From: Variovorax sp. OAS795
GTDB taxonomy: Bacteria; Pseudomonadota; Gammaproteobacteria; Burkholderiales; Burkholderiaceae_C
Length of the DNA: 64,000 nt
Assembly (NCBI RefSeq): GCF_040546685.1
Contig: NZ_JBEPOH010000001.1
Location: 5,146,001-5,210,000 of the forward strand
Reading direction: 5' to 3'
This document shows positions 17,442 through 27,201 of this stretch, in pieces; within the stretch, counting starts at the first letter, position 1, and the number at the start of each line of letters is the position of its first letter. A program made the position numbers and the translations under genes. The notes under the pieces are model-generated. The model was not told where the DNA came from. It saw nothing but the letters and a program-made list of their open reading frames with translations, and searched no databases.

Positions 17442-17903
17442 ATGGCGTTGGCCCAGCTTTCGCTCTCCTTGCAATTCGCGCCGCGCTTCAAGGGCATCGA
17501 ACGGCACCGCGCCGCGCTGCCGCGCCACAGCGTCGCGCGCTGGATCCGCCACGCGCTGGAGTTGGACGGCGAGATCACCGTGCGCATCGTCGATGCCGAG
17601 GAAGGCCAGCGCCTGAACCGCGAATTCCGCGGCAAGGACTACGCCACCAACGTGCTGACCTTCGACTATGCGCAGAGCCCGATGGTGATGGCCGACCTGG
17701 TGCTGTGCGCACCCGTGGTCGCCAGCGAGGCGAAAGAACAGCGCAAGACGCTGGCCGCGCATTACGCCCACCTGCTGGTGCACGGCACGCTGCATGCGCA
17801 AGGCTGGGACCACGAGACCGGCGAAGCCGACGCCGAGGAAATGGAAGCGCGCGAAATCGAGATACTGGCCGGACTTGGCATCCGCAACCCGTACGGCCGA
17901 TAG
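17442..17903 (+). CDS. ybeY: YbeY, rRNA-maturation endoribonuclease
   Basis: A 153-residue metal-dependent RNase that matures the 3' end of 16S rRNA and takes part in 70S quality control. The zinc motif is [12 protein letters not shown] (H114, H118, H124), matching HGxLHLxGYDH. The N-terminal 25 residues are longer than in E. coli. It starts one base after phoH, and the methyltransferase ATG follows its stop directly, so the three are one transcript. In many relatives a CorC-type and an lnt gene come next; they are absent here. Confidence 0.95.
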   Translation: MALAQLSLSLQFAPRFKGIERHRAALPRHSVARWIRHALELDGEITVRIVDAEEGQRLNREFRGKDYATNVLTFDYAQSPMVMADLVLCAPVVASEAKEQRKTLAAHYAHLLVHGTLHAQGWDHETGEADAEEMEAREIEILAGLGIRNPYGR

Positions 17904-18527
17904 ATGACCTCGGCTGCCGCACCCGGCACGACAAACACAGATCCGTGGCTTGCGCGCTGGCTGGCGCTGGTCGCCGAACGCGCGGGCACCGCGCCCGTGC
18001 TCGAACTGGGCTGCGGCACGGGCCCCGACAGCGCGGTGCTCGCCGGCGCGGGACTGCATGTGGTCGGCATCGAACTGTCGGCCGAATCGGTGGCGGCCGC
18101 GCGGGCGCGGGTGCCGGAGGGCGCGGTGTTCCATTGCGGCGATTTCCGCGATCCGCCTTTTCCGCTGCCCGCGGGGGACGCGGAAGGCAGCGTGGGCGTG
18201 GTGGTCGCGAGCCTGTCGCTGCACTACTTCGCCTGGGACGAGACACTCGCGCTGGCAAGACGGATCCATGGCGTGCTTCGCCCGGGTGGCCTGCTGCTCT
18301 GCCGGTTCAATTCGGTCAACGACTGGCGCCACGGCGCCAGCGGCCCGCCCGCGGAGGGGGAGGATTCCTTCTATCGGGTGAACGGCATGCCCAAGCGCTT
18401 CTTCGACCGTGGCGCGGTGGAGCGGCTCTTTGCCGACGGCTGGCGCATGCTGCACCTCGAGGAGCTCACGGTGCACCGCTACGACGAGCCGAAGGTGCTC
18501 TGGGAAGCCGTGCTCGAGCGCAACTGA
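17904..18527 (+). CDS. Class I SAM-dependent methyltransferase, substrate unknown
   Basis: A 207-residue methyltransferase. The SAM site is LELGCGTGPDS (about residues 34-44), with acidic E57 in VGIELSAES and the motif II/III region SLSLHYFAWDE and LRPGGLLLCRFNS. The pattern is that of the general Methyltransf_11/25 group, which includes small-molecule and tellurite-resistance (TehB-like) enzymes; nothing fixes the substrate. Its ATG abuts the ybeY stop with no gap, so it belongs to the phoH-ybeY transcript, unlike the usual order in other bacteria. It is convergent with dtd. Confidence 0.82.
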   Translation: MTSAAAPGTTNTDPWLARWLALVAERAGTAPVLELGCGTGPDSAVLAGAGLHVVGIELSAESVAAARARVPEGAVFHCGDFRDPPFPLPAGDAEGSVGVVVASLSLHYFAWDETLALARRIHGVLRPGGLLLCRFNSVNDWRHGASGPPAEGEDSFYRVNGMPKRFFDRGAVERLFADGWRMLHLEELTVHRYDEPKVLWEAVLERN

Positions 18528-18539
18528 CCGACGGCGGCG

Positions 18540-18979
<440 letters not shown>

Positions 18980-18983
<4 letters not shown>

Positions 18984-19891
18984 GCCTGTTCCTCCATCTG
19001 GTTGGCGCGGGCCTCCATGCCCAGGGGCAGCAGCTGGATGGTCACGCGCAGGCCGGGCACGGCATCCATCAGCGCCTGTTCCAGTTCGTCGCGCAGGGCC
19101 GCCGCGTGCTGCAGGGTCCAGTCGCCCGGGACATGCATGTGCAGGTCGGCAAAGCGGCGCTGGCCCGCGCGGCGGGTCACCATATCGTCGAAGCGCACGC
19201 GCGCACCTTCGGGCCGGCGCGCGGCGAACTGGTCGAGCGTGGTGCGCAGCGCAGCGATGCTCTCCGCATCGAGGGCCTCGTCCATCAGGCCTTGGGAAGA
19301 TCGCCACACCAGCTTGACGCCTTCGCGCACGATGTTGAGCGCCACGCCGATGGCGAGCAGCGGATCGAGCCAGAGCCATCCGCTGAAGTGCACGGCCACG
19401 ATGCCGACCACCACGCCGGCCGAGGTCCAGACATCCGTCATGAGATGCCGCGCATCGGCTTCCAGCGCGATCGAACGGTGCGTTCGCGCCGCGCGGAACA
19501 GCGCGAAGGCCAAGGCCGCATTGAACCCCGAACTGACGATGGAAAGGCCCAGCCCCCAGCCCAGCTGCTCCAGGGGCTCAGGCGACAGCAGCCGCTGCAC
19601 CGAGACCCAGACAATGGCCGCCGCGGCGCCCACGATCAGGATGCCTTCGAAACCTGACGAGAAGTATTCGGCCTTGTGGTGGCCGTAGGGATGGTCCTCG
19701 TCGGCCGGCCGCGCCGCGATGGTCACCATCGCCAGCGCGAACATGGCGCTGGCCAGGTTGACGAACGACTCCATGGCATCCGCGATCAAGCCCATGGAGT
19801 GGGTGACGTAGCCCGCGAGTCCCTTGAGCAGGATCGTGACAAGCGCAACGACAATGGAAACGCGAAGCAGTGTCTTGGGCGTGAATGTCAT
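18980..19891 (-). CDS. Cation diffusion facilitator (FieF/YiiP-like exporter)
   Basis: A 303-residue CDF-family metal/proton antiporter, distinct from DmeF at 6586-7545. It has six predicted helices; the helix 2 site is [12 protein letters not shown] (DxxxE where YiiP has DxxxD) and the helix 5 site is DARHLMTD (HxxxD). A cytoplasmic domain with FADLHMHV follows from about residue 205. There is no His-rich loop. Iron or zinc is the likely cargo by family; the Glu at the second site could shift selectivity. It precedes dtd in a two-gene unit and is divergent from the FecR-domain gene. Confidence 0.85.
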
Positions 19892-19989
19892 TCAAAGATC
19901 GGCGCAAACAGAAAAAATGAGGCAAAAGCCGCATCTCACGATCGGATTATCCGGGGTAGGCTGAACGTGTAACGCGCTCGATTAATATT

Positions 19990-20006
19990 TGTCTCACCGC
20001 GAGACA
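19990..20006. promoter_or_regulatory. 17-bp palindrome upstream of the FecR-domain gene
   Basis: TGTCTC, five bases, then GAGACA form a perfect 6-bp inverted repeat ending 17 bases before the start codon at 20024. An AT-rich stretch (ATTAATATTT, 19981-19990) precedes it and could hold a -10 box. It might be an operator or a leader hairpin affecting the ribosome site at 20012-20016. Confidence 0.35.
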
Positions 20007-20023
20007 TTCGCAGAGGTGAAGTG

Positions 20024-20515
20024 ATGAAAAAATTCTTGAGCGTCCTGGCAGGGCTCGCCGTTTGTGCCTCAGCGGCACTGGCCCAGGCGCAGGGTGCCTC
20101 GAGTGCCGCAGCAGCCACACCGGCGGCCGAACTCCAGGCGGGCTTTCTCAAATCGGTGCGCGGCAGCGTGCAATTGCTCAGCGCCGCAGGAACCAGCCGC
20201 AACGCCAGCGCCGGCGATGCGCTGGCGGCGGTCGACCGCATCGTGACCGGGCCCGATTCTTCCGCCTCCGTGGTCTTGCGGGACGACACCACCTTGATGA
20301 TCGGCCCGTCTTCCCGCCTGGATCTGAAGGAGTTCCACTTCAATTCCACGACGCAGGAAGGTGGCCTGCTTGTTTCGCTGTTGCGCGGGTCCATGCGGAT
20401 GATCACCGGGCTGATCGGCAAGACGAACCCCGATGCGATCCGCGTGGAAACGCAGACCGCCACCATCGGCATCCGCGGCACCGATTTCATCGTGCAGGCC
20501 GACGGCCAGCCATGA
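20024..20515 (+). CDS. Exported FecR-domain protein
   Basis: A 163-residue protein with a signal peptide (MKKFLSVLAGLAVCASAALA, cut near residue 21) and a FecR/LysM-associated beta domain (about 35-163) ending in the family block IGIRGTDFIVQ. It is not a sigma-factor regulator: it has no cytoplasmic anti-sigma region and no transmembrane helix. Such periplasmic FecR proteins often pair with OmpA lipoproteins and CHASE2 cyclases. An AGAGG ribosome site seven bases upstream selects the ATG at 20024 over the GTG at 20021. The stop overlaps the OmpA-lipoprotein start (ATGA). Confidence 0.83.
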   Translation: MKKFLSVLAGLAVCASAALAQAQGASSAAAATPAAELQAGFLKSVRGSVQLLSAAGTSRNASAGDALAAVDRIVTGPDSSASVVLRDDTTLMIGPSSRLDLKEFHFNSTTQEGGLLVSLLRGSMRMITGLIGKTNPDAIRVETQTATIGIRGTDFIVQADGQP

Positions 20516-21126
20516 GCGGGTTGCAAGTCCGCGCGCTCCCCTTCCTTGCCGTCCTGATCACGGGATCCCTTGTCGCGTGTTCGGCGCCGGGCACCCGCGT
20601 GGTGCTGCTGCCGCAAGCGGACGGCAAGCCTTCTGCGGTGACCGTGCGCGTCAAGGATGGCGAAGAGATCCTCTCCAGGCCCTACCAGCGTGCGACCGCG
20701 CCGGCCGGTGCTTCAGGGGCCCCGATGGTCGACCAGGCCGACCCCGCGAAGGTGCAGTCCGAGAACAAGATCCTGTTCGATATGCGGCCGCCCGCGCCCC
20801 AGCGCTACACGGTGTATTTCGACCTTGGCAACACCACGCTCACGCCAGCGTCGCAGCAAGTGATGAACGAGGCCCTGATTGCGGCGCAGACCCGCAGCGG
20901 CAGCGACATCGTGGTGACGGGCCACACCGACACCAAGGGCGCGCTCGAACAGAACGACATGCTCTCCCGGCGGCGCGCGCAGCAAGTGGTCCAGTTGTTC
21001 GTGGAGCGGCAGTTTCCTTCGAAGCGCATCGAAGCCGTGGGCCGGGGCGAACGCGAACCCGCCGTGCCGACCGCCGACGAGGTGGACGAGCCACGCAACC
21101 GGCGCGTCACCATCGAGGTCCGGTAA
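20512..21126 (+). CDS. OmpA-family lipoprotein
   Basis: A 204-residue outer-membrane lipoprotein. The signal ends in the lipobox LVAC (acylated Cys about residue 23), and the C-terminal 105 residues are an OmpA/MotB peptidoglycan-binding domain with VYFDLGNTTLTPAS, VTGHTDTKG and the RRRAQQV helix. It tethers the outer membrane to the cell wall. It is translationally coupled to the FecR-domain gene, so the two products probably act together in the periplasm. It is convergent with tyrS. Confidence 0.87.
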   Translation: MSGLQVRALPFLAVLITGSLVACSAPGTRVVLLPQADGKPSAVTVRVKDGEEILSRPYQRATAPAGASGAPMVDQADPAKVQSENKILFDMRPPAPQRYTVYFDLGNTTLTPASQQVMNEALIAAQTRSGSDIVVTGHTDTKGALEQNDMLSRRRAQQVVQLFVERQFPSKRIEAVGRGEREPAVPTADEVDEPRNRRVTIEVR

Positions 21127-21131
21127 GGACC

Positions 21132-21159
21132 GCCGCAGGTGGCGTTTTGCCCCTGCGGC
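21132..21159. terminator. Hairpin between convergent OmpA lipoprotein and tyrS genes
   Basis: GCCGCAGG (21132-21139) pairs with CCTGCGGC (21152-21159), and GGC/GCC extend the stem inward past one bulged T to a GTTTT loop. This strong 11-bp hairpin lies in the 38-base gap between two convergent stops. It lacks a T-run on either strand, so it may end transcription poorly or with Rho. Confidence 0.5.
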
Positions 21160-21164
21160 CCGCG

Positions 21165-22397
21165 TCAGCCGAGTGACACGCGCGCGAACTTGCGCTTGCC
21201 GACCTGCACCACGTAGCGGCCGGCGGGCAGCTTGAGCGCCTTGTCGCTGATCACCACGGAATCGACGCGCACGCCGCCACCGTCGATCAGCCGGTTGCCT
21301 TCGGAGGCCGAGGGCGCCAGCCCGGCTTGCTTGAGCAGTTGCGCAATGCCCAGCGGCGCGCCCTCCAGCGACACCTCGGGAATCTCGTCCGGCACGCCGC
21401 CCTTGCTGCGATGGATGAAATCCTGCTCCGCCGCGTCGGCCGCGGCCGTGCTGTGGAAGCGCGCGGTGATTTCCTTGGCCAGGGCCACCTTCGCGTCCTT
21501 GGGATTGCGTCCGGCTGCGATCTCGGCCTTGAGCGCCTCGATCTGCGCCAGCGACTGGAAGCTCAGCAGCGTGTACCAGCGCCACATCAGTTCGTCGGAG
21601 ATCGACAGCACCTTGGCGAACATGGTGTTGGCGTCTTCGCTGATGCCGATGTAGTTGTTCTTGCTCTTGGACATCTTCTCGACGCCGTCGAGCCCCTCCA
21701 GCAGCGGCATGGTCAGGATGCACTGCGGCTCTTGCCCGTACTCCTGCTGCAGATGCCGTCCGACGAGCAGGTTGAACTTCTGGTCGGTTCCGCCGAGTTC
21801 GAGGTCGCTCTTCAAGGCCACGGAATCGTAGCCCTGCATCAGCGGGTAGAGGAATTCGTGCACCGAGATCGATTGGCCGGCCTTGAAGCGCTTGCTGAAG
21901 TCGTCGCGCTCCATCATGCGTGCCACCGTGTACTTGGCGGCCAGCTGGATCATCCCGCGAGCGCCCAGGGGGTCGCTCCACTCGGAGTTGTAGCGGATCT
22001 CGGTCTTCTCCGGGTCCAGCACGAGGCTGGCCTGCCGGTAGTAGGTCTGGGCGTTGGCCTCGATCTGCTCCCGGGTCAGGGGCGGGCGGGTGCTGTTGCG
22101 GCCCGACGGGTCGCCGATGGTCGTCGTGAAGTCGCCGATCAGGAAGATGACCTTGTGGCCGAGGTCCTGCAGCTGCCGCATCTTGTTCAGAACAACCGTA
22201 TGGCCAATGTGGATATCGGGGGCCGTGGGGTCGAGCCCCAATTTGATGCGCAGCGGGGTACCCATGGTTTCGGAGCGCTGCAGCTTGCGCACCCACTCGT
22301 CCTGCGGCAGCAGCTCGTCGGCCCCGCGGAGGGATATTTCAAGCGCTAGTCTTACACTATCGGACAGGCCATTGGATGTAACAGATGCGGGATTCAT
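21165..22397 (-). CDS. tyrS: Tyrosyl-tRNA synthetase
   Basis: A 410-residue class I synthetase that charges tRNA-Tyr. The HIGH motif is DIHIGHT (63-66), the KMSKS loop is KMSKSKNN near 241, and the C-terminal S4-like RNA-binding domain covers about 345-410 ([10 protein letters not shown]). The layout is the TyrRZ-type found in many proteobacteria. I use the ATG at 22397, which gives the family length; the open frame runs on upstream through the divergent peptidase gene, but that part is antisense. The 156-base divergent spacer contains a hairpin with a T-run. Confidence 0.96.
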   Translation of the reverse strand: MNPASVTSNGLSDSVRLALEISLRGADELLPQDEWVRKLQRSETMGTPLRIKLGLDPTAPDIHIGHTVVLNKMRQLQDLGHKVIFLIGDFTTTIGDPSGRNSTRPPLTREQIEANAQTYYRQASLVLDPEKTEIRYNSEWSDPLGARGMIQLAAKYTVARMMERDDFSKRFKAGQSISVHEFLYPLMQGYDSVALKSDLELGGTDQKFNLLVGRHLQQEYGQEPQCILTMPLLEGLDGVEKMSKSKNNYIGISEDANTMFAKVLSISDELMWRWYTLLSFQSLAQIEALKAEIAAGRNPKDAKVALAKEITARFHSTAAADAAEQDFIHRSKGGVPDEIPEVSLEGAPLGIAQLLKQAGLAPSASEGNRLIDGGGVRVDSVVISDKALKLPAGRYVVQVGKRKFARVSLG

Positions 22398-22430
22398 AGG
22401 CTTTTTGGCTGATTTCCAGGTCGCCGAAGC

Positions 22431-22478
22431 TATACTCAGCCCGACTTTCAAGCGCCGGATTCTAAGCGGCGCTTTTTT
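22431..22478 (+). promoter_or_regulatory. -10-like box followed at once by an intrinsic-terminator hairpin
   Basis: TATACT (22431-22436) resembles a -10 box, though the nearest -35-like TTGGCT (22405-22410) is 20 bases away, too far for a standard promoter. Fourteen bases later AAGCGCCG (22450-22457) and CGGCGCTT (22467-22474) form a perfect 8-bp stem with a 9-base loop and a run of six T (22473-22478). No plus-strand gene precedes it for more than 1.3 kb. It therefore sits in the leader of the M23 peptidase gene and may attenuate it or yield a very short transcript. Confidence 0.45.
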
Positions 22479-22553
22479 CCGCACCGCCCTGCCGCCCCCA
22501 ACGTCCCGGGCTTTGCAGCGCGGATTCGCAGAACCTGAGCTGGAATTCAAAGT

Positions 22554-23897
22554 TTGATCAACGGCATTCTCGCCGCCGAGGAGCTCCTTGCTTCTCGCGT
22601 GGCCTATACGTTCCGGACCTACCCCAAGCAGATCACCGCGGCCATCGCGGCGGCACTGCTGAGCGCCGGAACCCTGGCGGTGGCCTCCCTGGGCCCCGAT
22701 GCGTCCGACCTCCCGGTCCAACAAGTCCTCGAAGCGACGGCTCCGCTGTCGTTCGCGGAACAGAGCGAATCGCTCGAGAACTTCAGCTTCACGCTGTTTC
22801 GCACCGACATCACCCGGTCCAGCGACACGGCCGAAGCCCTGCTGAAGCGCCTGGGCATCTCCGACCCCGCCGCCACCGCCTTCGTGCGCGGCAGCGGTGA
22901 AGCCCGCAACGCGCTGTTTGCGCGCGCCGGGCGCACGGTCACGGCCGAAGCCACGCAGCAAAACGAGCTCAAGAAGCTCAGCGCCCGCTGGATTCCCGAC
23001 GGCGACGGCGGTTTCAAGCGCTTCGTCATCGAGCGCACGCCGGCCGGCTTTGTCGCACTCACCGAACGCGACACCCTGACACCGGGCTCGCGCCTGGCCA
23101 GCGGCACCATCCGCACGTCGCTCTTTGCAGCCACCGATGACGCGCGCATTCCCGACGCGGTCGCCAGCCAGCTGGCCGACATCTTCGCCGGCGACGTCGA
23201 CGTGCGCTCGCTGCGCAAGGGCGACCGCTTTGCCGTGGTCTACGAAACCTTCGAAGCCGATGGCCAGGCGCTGCGCAGCGGCCGCGTGCTCTCGGCCGAG
23301 TTCGAGAGCGGCGGCAAGGTGCACCAGGCGGTGTGGTTCCAGCCACCGGGCCAGCAAAAGGGCAGCTACTACCGACCGAACGGCGACAGCCTGCGCAAGG
23401 CCTACCTGAGCTCGCCGGTCGAGTTCTCGCGCGTGTCGAGCGGCTTCGCGATGCGCATGCACCCGATCCTCAACAGCTGGCGCCAGCACAACGGCATCGA
23501 CTTCGCGGCGCCCACCGGCACCGCGGTGCGCAGCGTCGGCGACGGCACGGTCGATTTCGCCGGCACGCAGAACGGCTACGGCAACATCGTCATCATCAAG
23601 CACCGCAACAACCAGCAGACGGCCTACGCACACCTCAGCCGCGTCGATGTCAAGGCGGGCGACAGCGTCAGCCAGGGCCAGACGGTCGGCGCGGTGGGCT
23701 CCACCGGCTGGGCCACGGGCCCTCACCTGCACTTCGAGTTCCGCGTGAACGGCGAATACCAGGACCCCACCTCCATCGCCCAGGAAGGCGGCGCACCGAT
23801 CACCGCCGCCCTGCGCCCGGCGTTCGAACGCATCGCCGTGGGCGCCCGCACCGAACTGGCTGCGGCGTTCTCGGTCATCCAGGCCAGCGCGGACTGA
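22554..23897 (+). CDS. M23-family zinc metallopeptidase (cell-wall hydrolase)
   Basis: A 447-residue envelope protein with an N-terminal membrane anchor (about residues 23-45), a middle region of about 220 residues (Csd3/OapA-like, GDRFAVVYE), and a C-terminal LytM domain. Zinc ligands are H312 and D316 in HNGIDFAAP, and H391/H393 in HLHFEF. These enzymes cut peptidoglycan cross-links. The TTG at 22554 gives the anchor in full; a GTG at 22599 is the main alternative. It is divergent from tyrS and followed 62 bases later by anmK, so cell-wall cutting and muropeptide recycling genes lie together. Confidence 0.88.
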   Translation: MINGILAAEELLASRVAYTFRTYPKQITAAIAAALLSAGTLAVASLGPDASDLPVQQVLEATAPLSFAEQSESLENFSFTLFRTDITRSSDTAEALLKRLGISDPAATAFVRGSGEARNALFARAGRTVTAEATQQNELKKLSARWIPDGDGGFKRFVIERTPAGFVALTERDTLTPGSRLASGTIRTSLFAATDDARIPDAVASQLADIFAGDVDVRSLRKGDRFAVVYETFEADGQALRSGRVLSAEFESGGKVHQAVWFQPPGQQKGSYYRPNGDSLRKAYLSSPVEFSRVSSGFAMRMHPILNSWRQHNGIDFAAPTGTAVRSVGDGTVDFAGTQNGYGNIVIIKHRNNQQTAYAHLSRVDVKAGDSVSQGQTVGAVGSTGWATGPHLHFEFRVNGEYQDPTSIAQEGGAPITAALRPAFERIAVGARTELAAAFSVIQASAD

Positions 23898-23959
23898 GTT
23901 CCCGCGGCCGAGCGGCAGCAGCCAGCACACCGCGCGCCGCACCGCTCACTCCCCGTTCG

Positions 23960-25099
23960 ATGCCGCCGATGGCCGACGCCGAACTGTTCATCGGGCTGAT
24001 GTCCGGCACGTCGCTCGACGGTGTCGATGGCGTGCTGGCCGAATTCTCCGGCGGCCGCATGGCTGTGCGGGCCTACGCCACTGCCTCGTTTCCCGACGCG
24101 TTGAGAGCCGAACTGCTGGCGTTGAACACGCCTGGCGACAATGAACTGCATCGAGCCGCCCTGGCCGGCAACGGCCTGGCGCGCATCTATGCCGGCGTGG
24201 TCGGCCACTTGCTGGCCGACAGCGCCACGCCCGCCGCCCACGTGATCGCCGTGGGCGCGCATGGCCAGACGGTGCGCCACCGCCCGTCGGAGTTCGACGG
24301 CGTGGGCTACACGCTGCAGATCAACAACCCTTCGCTGCTGGCCGAGCTGGCCGGCATCGACGTGGTCGCAGACTTCCGCAGCCGCGACCTCGCGGCCGGC
24401 GGCCAGGGGGCCCCCTTGGTGCCGGCCTTTCACCGGTCATTGTTCGCGCTTCCGGGCCAGTCGGTCGCGGTCCTGAACATCGGCGGCATTTCAAACCTGA
24501 GCCTGCTGCCGGCGGCCGATGCAGCGCAAGATCCGGCGGTGCTCGGATTCGACTGCGGACCGGGCAATGCCCTGATGGACCACTGGTGCCAGCTTCACAC
24601 CGGCCAGCCCTTCGATCGGGGCGGCCAGTGGGCGGCCACGGGACAGGTCCTGCCCGAGCTGCTCGCCCGTCTCAAGGCCGACCCCTACTTTGCGAAGGTC
24701 CCGCCCAAGAGCACGGGGCGCGACCTGTTCAACCCGGGCTGGCTTGCCGCCTCGCTCGGCGCCGGCGCGAACGCCGCCCCGGCCGACGTGCAAGCCACCT
24801 TGACGGAATTCACGGCCAGCGTTTGCGCAGCCGATCTCTTGCGCTACGGAAAAGACAGCAAACTGCTGATCGTCTGCGGCGGCGGCGCCTTGAACGACCA
24901 CCTGCTGGCCCGCCTGCGCGCGCACTTGCCGGGCGTCCAGGTGGACGCCTCCACGAAGCATGGACTGCCGCCCCAACAGGTCGAAGCCGCGGCCTTTGCC
25001 TGGCTGGCACGCCGCATGGTGCGCCGCGAGGCGGGCAACCTGGCCAGCGTCACGGGCGCAAGCGGTGCCCGCGTGCTCGGGGCGCTCTACCCGGCCTGA
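23960..25099 (+). CDS. anmK: Anhydro-N-acetylmuramic acid kinase
   Basis: A 379-residue sugar kinase of the ASKHA fold that opens and phosphorylates 1,6-anhydro-MurNAc to MurNAc-6-phosphate in cell-wall recycling. Seen: phosphate-binding LMSGTSLDGVDG near residue 15, HGQTVRHRP near 97, NIGGISNLS near 173, GFDCGPGNALMD near 195, and VCGGGALN near 311. The ATG at 23960 is used; a second ATG lies three codons on. It follows the M23 peptidase gene on the same strand. The neighbourhood anmK-erpA is common in beta-proteobacteria, here split by the mdtD-like gene on the other strand. Confidence 0.95.
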   Translation: MPPMADAELFIGLMSGTSLDGVDGVLAEFSGGRMAVRAYATASFPDALRAELLALNTPGDNELHRAALAGNGLARIYAGVVGHLLADSATPAAHVIAVGAHGQTVRHRPSEFDGVGYTLQINNPSLLAELAGIDVVADFRSRDLAAGGQGAPLVPAFHRSLFALPGQSVAVLNIGGISNLSLLPAADAAQDPAVLGFDCGPGNALMDHWCQLHTGQPFDRGGQWAATGQVLPELLARLKADPYFAKVPPKSTGRDLFNPGWLAASLGAGANAAPADVQATLTEFTASVCAADLLRYGKDSKLLIVCGGGALNDHLLARLRAHLPGVQVDASTKHGLPPQQVEAAAFAWLARRMVRREAGNLASVTGASGARVLGALYPA

Positions 25100-25117
25100 G
25101 CGGGACCCGTCGCTGGA

Positions 25118-26548
25118 TCAGCCCTGCCCGGAGACTTCCGGCTGCGCCGGATGCGCGGCGCGCACCTCGGCCGGCAGATGCCAGAAGATCAGGGCCGAAG
25201 CGATCGTGACCAGCCCCATGCTCGCAAAAGTCGCCTGGAACGCATCGAGCGTCTGCTTCGCCGTTTCCAGCCCGAAGACGCCGTTGTAGCCTGCCAGCAC
25301 AGCGCTGGCCACGGCCACGCCCAGGCTCATCGCAAGCATCTGCACCATCGACAGCAGGCTGTTGCCGCTGCTGGCCATGCTGCCGTCCAGGTCCTTCAGG
25401 GTGATGGTGTTCATCGCGGTGAACTGGAGCGAGTTGACCGCGCCGAATGCCAGCAATTGCAGCAGGTGCAGCGCGAGTGGTTGGTCCGGCGCCGTCAGCC
25501 CGAATGTGGCCATCGTGAGCCCCACCAGCACGGTGTTGACCACCAGCACCTTGCGGTAGCCATGGCGGGTGATCAGCGGCGTCGCGAAGCGCTTCATGGC
25601 CATGCCGGCCAAGGCGATCGGCAGCATCATGAGCCCGGCGCGAACCGGCGAATAGCCCAGCGACACCTGCAGCAGCAGCGGGACGAGAAAGGGCATGCAG
25701 CTGCTCCCGAGCCGCGAGAACAGGTTGCCGAGCAGGCCGATGCTGAGCGTCGGCACGCCGAAGAGCGAGGGCGCGAACAGCGGTTCCGGGCGTCGCGCGG
25801 CATGCAGCCAATACCCCACCACGCTCGCGAAGCCGAACACCAGCAGGACCAGCACGCTCACATGGCGCAGGCCCGAGCCGGAAACGCCGTCCAGGGCGAG
25901 CGAGATGGCCACCATGCCGAAGGCCAGCATGGCGTAGCCGCCCGCGTCGAAGCGCCGGCGGACCGCGCCGCGCAGGTCGGGCATGAACCGCAGCGTGGCG
26001 AGGCACCCTGCCAGCCCCACGGGCACGTTGATGAGAAAGATCCAGTGCCATGACGCGTATTGCACCAGCCATCCGCCCAGCGTCGGTCCGAGCAGCGGCC
26101 CGATGAGGCCCGGGATGGCGACGAAGCTCATCGCCTGCAGGAACTCGCCGCGCGGTACCGTGCGCAGCAGCGCCAGGCGCCCCACAGGCAGCAGCAAGGC
26201 GCCGCCCAGGCCTTGCACCACGCGTGCGGCCACCAGCTGCCCAACGCCGACCGACATCGCGCATAAAACCGATCCCGCCACGAACAGCAGGATGGCCGAG
26301 AAGAACACGCGCCGCGTGCCGAACCTGTCGGCGATCCAGCCCGATGCGGGGATCAGCATCGCCATGGTGAGCGCATAGGCCACCACCACCGACTGCATGC
26401 GCAGCGGGCTCTCGCCCAGGCTCGCCGCCATGGCGGGCAGCGCCGTGTTGATGATCGTGGCATCCAGCGTCTGCATGAAGAAGCCGACCGCCACGAGCCA
26501 GAGCAGGCTCTTGCGGGCCGGGTCCACGGCGGTTGCAACGGATGTCAT
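25118..26548 (-). CDS. mdtD: MdtD-like DHA2-family multidrug exporter
   Basis: A 476-residue major-facilitator protein with about 14 predicted helices (DHA2 class). The stretches FGFFMQTLDATIINTAL-like start, DRFGTRRVF loop, LGPTLGGWLVQYASWHW (motif C) and LASSGNSLLSM-like MASSGNSLLSM all resemble E. coli MdtD, a putative proton-driven exporter. The ATG at 26548 is used: a TTG at 26581 in the same frame falls inside the erpA terminator. It stands alone, without the mdtABC pump or baeSR genes seen in E. coli. Substrate unknown. Confidence 0.85.
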   Translation of the reverse strand: MTSVATAVDPARKSLLWLVAVGFFMQTLDATIINTALPAMAASLGESPLRMQSVVVAYALTMAMLIPASGWIADRFGTRRVFFSAILLFVAGSVLCAMSVGVGQLVAARVVQGLGGALLLPVGRLALLRTVPRGEFLQAMSFVAIPGLIGPLLGPTLGGWLVQYASWHWIFLINVPVGLAGCLATLRFMPDLRGAVRRRFDAGGYAMLAFGMVAISLALDGVSGSGLRHVSVLVLLVFGFASVVGYWLHAARRPEPLFAPSLFGVPTLSIGLLGNLFSRLGSSCMPFLVPLLLQVSLGYSPVRAGLMMLPIALAGMAMKRFATPLITRHGYRKVLVVNTVLVGLTMATFGLTAPDQPLALHLLQLLAFGAVNSLQFTAMNTITLKDLDGSMASSGNSLLSMVQMLAMSLGVAVASAVLAGYNGVFGLETAKQTLDAFQATFASMGLVTIASALIFWHLPAEVRAAHPAQPEVSGQG

Positions 26549-26580
26549 GGGATCGACGAGGGGCAAAACGGCAGGCAACA

Positions 26581-26604
26581 AAAAGCCGCCTCGAGGGCGG
26601 CTTC
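26581..26604 (-). terminator. Intrinsic terminator after erpA
   Basis: On the minus strand AAGCCGCC and GGCGGCTT form an 8-bp stem with a 5-base loop followed by five T. It lies about 55 bases past the erpA stop and just before the mdtD-like start, separating the two units. Confidence 0.85.
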
Positions 26605-26657
26605 AGGGCTTCTTTTCAGGCAACGAATGCCGGTGGAAGCATTGGATTTCTACAGAC

Positions 26658-27023
26658 TCAGGCCGAGAAGCTGGACCCGCAACCGCAGGTACTGGTGGCG
26701 TTCGGGTTCTTGATCACGAACTGGGCGCCTTGCAGGTCTTCCTTGTAGTCGATCTCGGCGCCGACGAGGTACTGGTAGCTCATGGCATCGATCAGCAGCG
26801 ACACACCGTTCTTGGTCATCGTGGTGTCGTCTTCGTTCGTGATCTCGTCGAAAGTGAAGCCGTACTGGAAGCCCGAGCATCCGCCGCCCTGCACGAACAC
26901 GCGCAGCTTGAGGTCGGGATTGCCTTCTTCCGCGATCAGGTCGGCCACCTTGGCGGCCGCGCTGTCGGTGAAGACGATCGGTTCGGGCATCTGGGTCTGG
27001 ATGTTTTCGGCAACGGCGCTCAT
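26658..27023 (-). CDS. erpA: ErpA, iron-sulfur cluster insertion protein
   Basis: A 121-residue A-type carrier that delivers Fe-S clusters to target enzymes, including those of isoprenoid synthesis and respiration. The three cluster-binding cysteines are C49 in GGGCSGF and C113/C115 in STCGCGSSF. Length and the start ([15 protein letters not shown]) fit beta-proteobacterial ErpA. It follows rpsI on the same strand but is separated by a strong terminator and 136 bases, so it has its own promoter. It is not IscA: no isc genes are near. Confidence 0.95.
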   Translation of the reverse strand: MSAVAENIQTQMPEPIVFTDSAAAKVADLIAEEGNPDLKLRVFVQGGGCSGFQYGFTFDEITNEDDTTMTKNGVSLLIDAMSYQYLVGAEIDYKEDLQGAQFVIKNPNATSTCGCGSSFSA

Positions 27024-27159
27024 GTGGGGTAACTCCTTGAGGGCCGGACATGCGGCCAATAGACCAATGCTACTGCAATGCCGCATTCTCGGCTGGCCGG
27101 CGGCAGCGAGCACCCAAAGCAAGTGGGGTCGAACACGCCCGCGCCAAGGTGCTGCAATG

Positions 27160-27181
27160 AAAAAGCCGCCCGAAGGCGGCT
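27160..27181 (-). terminator. Intrinsic terminator of the rplM-rpsI operon
   Basis: On the minus strand AGCCGCC, a TTCG tetraloop and GGCGGCT are followed by five T. It begins about 20 bases after the rpsI stop. The stable UUCG-type loop and T-run make this a clear Rho-independent terminator. Confidence 0.92.
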
Positions 27182-27201
27182 CTTGTGCGTAGCGAACAGG
27201 A

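Noticed and set aside
22398..23942. N-terminal extension of tyrS by about 515 codons
   Set aside because: It runs antisense through the M23 peptidase gene; the synthetase family starts near the ATG at 22397.
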